This document shows, in pieces, positions 56,708-64,000 of a stretch of DNA of 64,000 nt (positions are counted from its first letter, which is position 1; every line of letters starts with the position of its first letter). The position numbers were made by a program, and so were the translations under genes. The DNA is taken from assembly GCA_021234155.1 (NCBI GenBank), contig JAJEKV010000035.1, positions 11,780,407 to 11,844,406 on the forward strand, read 5' to 3'. Below the pieces are notes generated by a model. It saw nothing but the letters and a program-made list of their open reading frames with translations, did no database searches and had not been told where the DNA came from. This DNA is from Isoetes taiwanensis. Taxonomy: Eukaryota > Streptophyta > Lycopodiopsida > Isoetales > Isoetaceae.

Positions 56708-58951
56708 TCATCTCTTTGTATACATATCGATATCTGCCCGGTTAGAGTAGCCTTTATGATTTCCGGGGCGATTCAAGGAGCTTTGCTCCTGGGTGTATTC
56801 TTGGTTATCGTACTGCGAGAACCCCTTCTCGATGTGCGTAAACCTCGAGATATATTTAGACGTAGTGACATTGGTTGTGGGGAGTCTCGCACACTTTGAG
56901 TTCACCATATCATGAGAGCCTCTAGATTTCACGGCCAGGTTTCTAGCTCTTATACCATGTTTGGAGGCCACCACTTGCCATTGATTCTCCCCACCCAAGG
57001 TGTCCACTTTAGAGCTTGGCACACTTTCGGGGGTCAGCGTTTCCGTGCACACCGGACGAAGAAGGGGTAGCGGAAGCTTCCCGGAGCCGGGAGTAAATGG
57101 GGAGTGACCGCCTTTGGAGGGGAACATGTGTCCCTTGAGGGGCTTCTCTCTGTGTATCGTCTTCAATCACATGCACATGCTCTCTGTCATTACCCTCGGA
57201 GGCATTTTTATCGTTGACGTTTGCATGGCTTGGTTTGACTTTGATCACTTCTTCAAGTTCCACATTGGGGAACATCCTCCTTATTTCCCATCCATTTAAT
57301 AGCTTGAGTAGAAACTTAAAGCAACACATTCCACTTTTCACAGTCAATCCTTTGGGGATCTGCGTGTTGGCTGCGATAGCAACACAGATTCTAGGCCCTT
57401 TGGCAATGGAGTGAGATACATATGAGCCTAACGTGTTGGCAATAGATTTTAGGAACTCCGGGACTAATAAGTCTGGTGGAAGATACTCTATTTCAAACCA
57501 GCAAGGGATTTTGATAGCGGAAAGCTTATTAGGAGAAAGCCCGGGCGTGTAAAATTGGTACAAAATGAAGCCTCCCCGCAAATGGGTGCTGGCTTGCGGG
57601 CAACTAATCTATCCACAACCGCTTCAATCGTCAAACATGATGAGAAAAAGTTGTTACCCAAAGCCTTTAGCGATTGGTGTTGGGGCAAACCCTAACCTTC
57701 TTGGTGAGCCGATAGCCATGAGTTTAACCTCGCGCCAAGTCCGTGAAGCCCCCCCAAAAGAAGCCCACTTTTGGCGAGCGAGATCAAACTTTCGAGATAC
57801 CTCTTGTGCATCTCGTGATCAATTTCAGCCACTGGGAAATTATCTCCTGTCTCCACATTACTGCCATTGACCAATCCAGGCTCAATATTTGTAGTTACTG
57901 CCCCAGGGTTCTGAACGAGACCTTTCTGTAATGCTTGGAGAGCCTCCGAGACTCTTGTGCTTCTGTTAGTAGCATGGGTTTGCTTTTGAATCCACTCCGA
58001 GAATCTCGGCTTGTTCACTATATTCACCTTGAATCCCCGCCTTTCCAAGCTAAACCTTTTGGGAGAGTCCCCCTGTTTTGTGTAGAGTTCCCTAGGCTAG
58101 CAACATTCTCATCGTTATGATGCTCTGATCCAGCATTCTTTCCCTTGTTTACTAGCCTGCTTTCTAGAGATGAGTAGTCAACAGATTTATCTAGATTAAC
58201 TGTCTCATTGGGTGTTTGTTCCTTGGTGGACTTTTCTACATCATTTGGAGAGCCACTGGCTTCCTGATTTCCGGCCTTTGAGTTTAGCATTTTAGACAAT
58301 GAGCTATCCATCTCTAACGCTTTTGAGTTTTGCATTTTAGACATTGGACTATCCGAATGAACAAAGGGCTTACTTGTAGCGCTTATTTGTTGATCCTTAG
58401 GTGCTTTCCTTGTTGATTCCATTTGAATCTTGTTATGCTGTGCTAGTATTGAGTCTATTCTTGCAAAAGATTTACCCTCAAACCAACACTGTTTTCATCT
58501 AGATTTTTCCTTGGTTGCTGATCCCCCTCCTTATTATCTCCCTGCTTTGGTATAGCCTCCAAAGCATTAATGCATCGGTTTAGAGCCTTGTCTGCTCCTG
58601 CTGACGATTTACAAAGAACTTGGACCACCGCTAGCTCATCTCCACCTAAATCTACATCAGAAATTGGGGCTTCTGCCTCCAAACCCATCTCCGATCCAGA
58701 AATTAAGGGTGGGCGAAATTTCGTGGGAATACATGCCTGCCTCTGTGTCGGTTCCTTCTTCCGGCAAAGAGCGTAAATGCCAGAAAAAAGGGGCTTTTGC
58801 CTTGGGTACCAGAGTCGGCCCCTCCTGGACCCGACCAGCTAGTTTGGGGCCACCAGGAGCCCCGCCACGATCTAGTGCAGCTGCAATTGCTGCTTGTCTC
58901 CCGAAAGCAAAAGCCGCGGGCGGGCCGCCTCCTCCATGTATCCATCGTCAT
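56708..58951 (-). pseudogene. LINE3 ORF1 (DUF4283-type gag-like protein)
   Basis: This is the RNA-binding partner of ORF2. An N-terminal piece near 58930 (MEEAARPRLLLSGDKQ) is followed by MGLEAEAPISDVDLGGDELA (58688), Ser/Lys-rich repeats with SKMQNSKALEMDSSLSKMLN, RRGFKVNIVNKPRFSEWIQK (58045), then the DUF4283 core: GGFILYQFYTPGLSPNKLSA, IKIPCWFEIEYLPPDLLVPE and NTLGSYVSHSIAKGPRICVA (57580-57390). A Pro/Ser-rich tail without an obvious zinc knuckle follows. Frameshifts at about 57690, 58030 and 58440 break it. Confidence 0.7.
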
Positions 58952-59053
58952 CCATCAAATTCCCAATCGATGCATAAACCTTATAAAATATTGCAAGCAC
59001 GAGGGAATGTGTCATTGCTTGTCCTTTTCTTCTTTCCTATTGAAACATATAAA

Positions 59054-60768
59054 GGGTGTAAATATGGTAATGCTACCCAAAAAGCACTATCCGGACAAGT
59101 GCTTTAAGTGCTTTAGGTGCTTTACCCTCGAGTGCTTTTTCATTCAACGACCTCGGGGGTTGTTACTCCAGAAATAGGATGGATCATTCCGTGGAGGTAA
59201 GGATCGATGAGATGGATGATCCCGCGGTGGGAGATCTCCGAAATGGTAAGGATCGCTGACGAGGATCTTCAAGGGCGGGAACTCCATTGGCGGGAACTCC
59301 ATTGGCGGGACAAGATTGATGGAGTTTCTCTTTTTCAATGCAGTATAAGAACACAAATTAGAGTTCAAATCGGCATAGAAATCATAAGTGAATTAACAAT
59401 GTTTTATTGCAATTTGATTTAGATTGATAATTCAATCTACATGCATTGAGATTGAATTGTGGGCAGCTCTCTTGAAAGCATCCATTTAACCGGAAGAAGC
59501 TTTTTAGGATTCAAATCAAGTGAGAAGAGACAATCTGATTACTCTTTGTTTTTCTTAAGAGTATTTTTGTTCCATTCTTTCAATGTATTATGCATCTCTA
59601 ATGTTGTATCCTAGATCTACGTTATTTTTTTTTTCCCAAATGGGAAAATTGACGAGCACTCGGACATTGATATCTTGAGTTCTACCAATCTATTTGGAGC
59701 GATTTCATTTTGATCTAGAAGTATCTTGGTCTCTTTCTTTTTGCAATCAAAATCACACAAATCCGATCTCGAGGAGTGAGAAATAGCCTCTCAAACTTGG
59801 CTGATTTTCTGTTACACGGTGGGTGCAGAAATTGATGTCACAAGAATATACAAAATTCAGACTTTAATATCTTGAGTGGTGCTGATCGGTTTGAGTGATC
59901 TCACATGCATTTAAAACTAGACACTTAGCACTTTCTCTTGCAATTTAAATCACTCAAATCTGAGCTATGAGGAGTGAGAAACAGTCTCTCAAAGTTCTGA
60001 TTTTTTATTCTGAGGTTCTGATTTTTTGTCACAGAAATATACCAAAACTCAGAATTTGATATCTTGAGTTTTAATGAATAATTTTTGATGATTTTACCTG
60101 CATCTAAAAAATAGACACTATGGCCTTTCTCTTGCAGTTTAAATCAATTAAATCTGAGCTTGGATGCGGGAGAAATGACCTCTCAAAGTTGGTCAATTTT
60201 CACTAATAGTGGGTTAACATTGTCTTTTATATGATCATTGTTGTTCTATATTGTTGTGAGTAGTCTTGCGTGCATTCATATTTCGTCATTTACATTATTG
60301 ATCAAGCTTTGTTAATCAGAGTTTTGAGATCCTTTTGTATCAAAGCAATCTTAATACATTCTTGCAATTCCGTCTCTATATTAAAACAATCTTAATACTA
60401 TTCATGCAATTCCATTACTTCTTAGTTTTATCCTTGCAATTCCATTACTTCTTTTTGAACAGACAACCAGTCTTCTTTGTTTGTTATTTTCTCTCTAACT
60501 TTCTCCATACTCTATTGAAACCAATCCAACATCGAAACTGCCATGTAATGTATCTCAGCAAAAAAAAAAATTGACATTACATGGCATCAAAATGCAAAGA
60601 TTGGAGAGTATCAGAGGTGATAATTATTAATCTAACTTAGCCGAGAACAAAGTACAGGCAGGAAGCATTTACGGCATGACTTTTGGCCGTGCGCAGCCAA
60701 GTGCTTTAAGTGCTTTAAGTGCTAAGTGCTTTCGCGTTTTTTTGGGTAGCATTACCATATTTACACCC
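59054..60768. mobile_element. T2: non-autonomous relative of T1
   Basis: The 30-bp ends GGGTGTAAATATGGTAATGC plus TACCCAAAAA are identical at 59054-59083 and, inverted, 60739-60768. They are flanked by the 4-bp TAAA (59050-59053, 60769-60772). The first 130 bp match the left end of T1, including CAACGACCTCGGGG and GTTGTTACTCCAGAAATAG. AAGTGCTTT motifs follow the left end and AAAGCACTT the right end (read inward). The 1.7-kb interior encodes no protein. Confidence 0.85.
59665..60200. repeat. Three diverged tandem units of about 150-180 bp inside T2
   Basis: Each unit contains GATATCTTGAGTT-like, TAGACACT, CTTTCTCTTGCAATTTAAAT, CTGAGCT and CCTCTCAAAGTT-like blocks in the same order. Function is unknown. 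Confidence 0.7.
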
Positions 60769-60772
60769 TAAA

Positions 60773-60977
60773 CTCGAAAGCAAAAAAATTGGGAATGTTT
60801 TGTACCTTTGGGTTAGATTGTGTGGTGGCATGGCATGCCTTATCGGCTGGACGGAATGGAACGGAATAGAGTCCCCTTCTCTCTCTTCTCTGCTGTTCTG
60901 TTCTCTGCTCTTCCCGCCCACCGCCGCCCACGTAGAAACAGAGGTCGAATTTCGAAAAGGCAAAAAAGGGAAAATGC
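60773..60977. other. hAT internal segment between T2 and LINE2
   Basis: By the nesting this belongs to the hAT element. It has a pyrimidine-rich CTCTCTTCTCTGCTGTTCTG run and a GC-rich CCGCCCACCGCCGCCC tract. It may be the promoter side of the hAT transposase gene. Confidence 0.45.
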
Positions 60978-63155
60978 CCAGGAGAACAGGTCAAGGCATT
61001 GCCTATCTTAAGCTTGACTTTGCCAAAGCTTATGATAGTGTCCGTTGGGAGTTCTTGTGCCGCCATGATGTTAGCGTTGAGGCTGTGGTCCACGCTTTTA
61101 CGAGATCCATGAAGTCGCATAGGTCGGCCGCGGGCTATGGTGGTGTGCGGGTGAACCCCTCCCCTTTTTCTCCTTAGGCGTAGGGTGCGCCGGGGGTGCC
61201 CTTTGGCACCATTTTTGTTCGATTGTGGCGAGGCACCGCCCCGCTTGTTTTTGGCTGCAGTGGAGGAGGGGGTGGTGGATGGGCTTCGGATGCGGGATGG
61301 TCGCCGCCAGATTATTAACCGGTTCACCGATGACACTTTTCTCTTCTTGGTGGCGTAAGAGAGGAATTTTGGAATGTGAAGGGTTTGCTTTGGATACTTT
61401 CTCCTTGGCCTCGGGCATTCTTACAATTGGGGCAAATGTCCGCATTATGGGCCCGATTGACTCCGCCTCCCCCTTGTTTGGCTCTATTCCCTTGGAAGGT
61501 GCTTCCGTGTAATGTGTGTACTAAGTCGTTGGGTATTCCCTTTGAGGGGATGTTTCCATGGGGAGGGTGTGGGATGAGATTTTGGGGGTTGCGTAAACAC
61601 CTCAATTGGTGGAAGGGTAGCAAGTTGTCCATGGCGGGTAGGATCACTATTGCCAAGTCGGTGCTTTGTAGCACTCATGTGTATACAAAGATCTGCGATG
61701 TTAGCTCCTGAGGGTAAGATATAGGCTTTGGATAAGATTGTTCAAATTTTGTGTGGGGGCGGGGATGATGAAGGGGCGGTTGTTAAAGTGGCTTGGTGGA
61801 AGTGTCTCCCCCCGGGAGGATGGGGGCTTGGCCATTCGGATTTGGCACCGCATAGTAAGGTGTTGGTCTCTAAGTTTATTTGGAGCATTCGGGGATGGAG
61901 CATCTTCTCACAGTGCGGCACTATTGTGGCAATCTCTTAGCCATTGTGTGGCATTTGGAAAGTCGAATGCATGCATGTAGAGTTGCCACGGGCAATTTGT
62001 ATTGTATGGTCTCCGGCCTTTCCCACATGCATCCCCTTTTTCTCACGGGGGTGTTGCGGGCTTGGGATCACGTCGCGTGTGCTCTTCCAACTAGATTATG
62101 CCTCGGTTTATCACCACTCTTCTCCCTTTCACTCGTGGGTTCCTCTACCCCTAGCATTACTTGCCCTTGGTCGCCACCATGCTCTGACGCGGGCCGCTGG
62201 GCCCGTTGCCGCCGCTGCTGTGCTCACCTTGGAGGATTGGTATTGGGATGGTCGGCTAGCTTCGTGGGGAGTTCTTTCGAGCTCGCTTTCGCTGAAGGAC
62301 GATGGACAGGGCTATCTCACGGGAACAAGTGGCGGGGTATTCCGCTACACATACCTATAGTCCCTCGGGGTGATGTGGTGGTGCAGGTTTTGAAGGTTCA
62401 TCCGGATGTTGTATCTTCTTGTTTTGTGCGGTCTTGTTACCGGGTGTTGGCTATTCATGACACTGCCCCCGTGCAAGTGGTCTCGCGGCTTCTCGGGTTC
62501 TCGATGGCTTCGGTTTGGGCGTGGACATGGAGCTCACTTCCCCAATCGGTTCTGGTGCTTCGTGGCGGGTGGTGCAACCGGCTGATCGGGGTGAATGTCC
62601 TTGTGAGTCGGTTTTAGGCGGTGTGAGCCCTCTTTGCCCTTGTTGTGGCCTTCATCGTGGAGACCGTGGAGCATTGTCCGGTTTTATGCCCTCACTTGCG
62701 GGTTGCCCGGATTGGGTCGTGGCTCTGTTTCGGGTGAGATTGAATAGCCAACAATTGCCGCTTCATGTATATCCTCGGTGCTTGGCCGCCAGACGGGCAA
62801 AGAAGCCTTGCATCCGTGGCGTGGCTTGGTTGGTGTGGTTGATTTGGAAGCGGGCGGTTGTGGATCTTCGGGATTCAAAGACTGCAGCCTCTCCGATTCC
62901 TCGACTCGGTACAAGCTATTTCAAAGCTTTTGGTGTTCCCTGGATTAGTAGAGCGGAAGTTTTCCATTTGGCGGGACTTCTTGGGTGTGGTAGATGGTGA
63001 TGGCGGTTTATGCAATGATAGAGAGAGTTCTTTATTGTTGTGGAGTGTCGAGGTATCACCTTGTCTCTTTGGGCGATTCTCCTTCCTCCTCACTTGCTTT
63101 GTAACATTATCATTCTTTTAATATATTGCTGACACAGTTCTTCAAAAAAAAAAAA
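60978..63155 (+). mobile_element. LINE2: 5'-truncated copy of the LINE1 family
   Basis: A plus-strand L1-type fragment starting in the reverse transcriptase (IAYLKLDFAKAYDSVRWEFL) and ending CTGACACAGTTCTTC plus poly(A). The 16-bp duplication AAAAAAGGGAAAATGC lies at 60962-60977 and 63150-63165. It is collinear with LINE1 from 20890 to 18698 in reverse. It contains SMAGRITIAKSVLCSTHVY and a Trp-rich C-terminus and has several frameshifts. The YADD position reads FTDDTFLFLV. Confidence 0.9.
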
Positions 63156-63165
63156 GGGAAAATGC

Positions 63166-63505
63166 TCCAAAGTAAAAAAAAAAAAGTTGATTTTAATTAT
63201 TTTATGAAAAAGCAAAGGTAACTTAACGTTTTTTGTTTGGCTAATATTTAAAAAGGTTAATTTCTATGTATATTGAGATAAGAGATAAGTAACATGAGAT
63301 AAAATATACATAGTAAAAAAAATCCTCCTCCACTTAAAACGAGTAGGACAAAGTCCTCCTCCTCAGAAATAGGACAAAGTCCAATTCAACCCTTTTTTTT
63401 TTTTTAGGACAGCATGTCCTACTTATGTCAACAACATCTGGACATTCGCAAATTTTTTAGGACAAAACGTAAGGTTAACCTCACTTTTTTCGAACAATAT
63501 CATAA
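63166..63505. other. Terminal region of the hAT element
   Basis: AT-rich hAT end with AGGACAAAGTCC at 63346 and 63369 and AGGACAGCATGTCCT near 63407. These are palindromic motifs that could be transposase binding sites and are also present near 49765-49825. Confidence 0.55.
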
Positions 63506-63710
63506 TTTATGATATTGAGCTTCCACCAAACCAAATGTAAGGAAAAATAAAACATTGCCGTTGGCGTTGTTTTCGGCATGGAAAATAATAGAACTTTAAG
63601 CAATTTCTGGTCAGGAACGTCGTGGAATGGAATTGCACTGCAGCATTTGATGCAGCCAAAACTCGAATTTGATATACGATCTTTGAATATTTTTATGTTT
63701 AGTTAGTGTT
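63506..63710 (-). repeat. Dispersed repeat R, copy interrupted by the hAT element
   Basis: The minus strand matches 33690-33905 block by block. The other part of this copy lies left of the hAT element (about 49660-49700, with AAAACTAGAC). Confidence 0.7.
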
Positions 63711-64000
63711 ATCTGACCAAGCGGTGCAGTGGAAAACACGAAGGGCATCGGGGCCAGGCAGGGCGTCATTTTGGGATTTCCTTGGCAAAAGGATTGTAGA
63801 GTTTAATGAAATGATGCAGCATTGGTTTCAATATCTGTAAGTGTAAATCGCTTGCTTGAATTGGGTTGGTATTTCTTTTCAAAGCCAAACTCAGGTTATG
63901 AAGACAAATCCTCCGGCCTTACTTTGGGGAAATGGGCTCCTGAAGCTTCAATATCCATAGCTTATTCTTCTTTGGCTGTAATTTCACTGTGTTTTAGTCT
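63711..64000. other. No feature recognised
   Basis: No coding region or repeat was recognised up to the window edge. Confidence 0.35.

Larger units (their letters stand above)
52482..58978 (-). mobile_element. LINE3: full-length L1-type LINE
   Basis: A 6.5-kb element inserted in the hAT transposon. The poly(A) tail appears as a T run at 52482-52506. Near-identical flanks CTTTATAAA (52473-52481) and CCTTATAAA (58979-58987) look like an aged target duplication. It has ORF1 (DUF4283 type) and ORF2 (endonuclease, reverse transcriptase, zf-RVT). It is a different family from LINE1/LINE2 and less damaged. Confidence 0.85.
49701..63505 (-). mobile_element. hAT transposon, heavily interrupted
   Basis: The left end is CAGGGTTCGAAATTTTATGG. 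The right end region reads TTAACCTCACTTTTTTCGAA on the plus strand, which resembles the complement of the left end (CATTTTCCATAAAATTTCGA). TTTATGAT flanks it at 49693-49700 and 63506-63513, the 8-bp duplication expected of hAT. Subterminal AGGACAAAGTCC motifs occur near both ends (49812, 63346, 63369). Without LINE3, T2 and LINE2 the element is about 3.4 kb. It carries the transposase gene at 49918-52266. The terminal CCTG at the right is replaced by AATATCATAA. Confidence 0.75.

Overview
The window looks like transposon-rich DNA from a land-plant nuclear genome. Signs of this are one compact dirigent-protein gene, plant-type Ty1/copia and L1-type elements, a Helitron with plant-like ends, long AT-rich intergenic stretches and no operon structure. 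The low host-gene density and the old, deeply nested insertions suggest a large genome. A fern or other non-seed plant is my guess, but nothing in the sequence proves it.

0-11.3 kb: a Ty3/gypsy gag relic (1-1103), a LINE relic (2.5-2.9 kb), an internally deleted Ty1/copia element with both LTRs (3687-6311), a dispersed repeat (6.9-7.3 kb), a LINE 3' fragment (7.4-7.9 kb), small tandem repeats, an Armadillo-like gene fragment (10.2-10.5 kb) and another LINE 3' end (10.7-11.0 kb).

11.3-25.1 kb: the centrepiece. I read this as one DNA transposon, T1 (11337-25123). It has inverted ends and a 4-bp target duplication (TATT), and it lies inside an older tandem array whose two halves flank it. It carries two convergent, intron-containing, now broken genes. 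Gene A is a DDD/E-type transposase-like protein. Gene B combines a coiled coil, a RING-like Cys/His cluster, a Lys-rich stretch and an FCP1-like HAD phosphatase domain. A 697-bp non-autonomous hAT element sits in gene A and a nearly full-length 6-kb L1-type LINE sits in gene B. Both insertions have clean target duplications across which the coding sequence continues. A 1.7-kb non-autonomous relative, T2, lies at 59054-60768 with the same ends.

25-33.5 kb: a degenerate centromeric-H3-like histone fragment with a long loop-1 insertion (27.8-28.1 kb); a probable Helitron (28909-32763) carrying an exon of a SelO-type protein AMPylase; and, 77 bp beyond its end, the only gene that looks intact, a dirigent protein (32841-33356, minus strand) with a TATA box.

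33.5-49.7 kb: mostly featureless AT-rich DNA with a short Mutator-like MITE (38422-38604), then a 5'-truncated Ty1/copia element split by a LINE 3' fragment (41.5-44.8 kb), two copies of the dispersed repeat, a decayed LINE (45.8-48.6 kb) and a tRNA-headed SINE with a LINE-like tail (49.1-49.7 kb).

49.7-63.5 kb: a hAT transposon interrupted in turn by an L1-type LINE, T2 and a second L1 copy. The hAT element itself sits in a dispersed repeat that is also present at 33.7-34.0 kb. Several LINE and SINE copies share a 3' end made of GTGGACG(A/T)TAAAA followed by a microsatellite whose unit differs from copy to copy.
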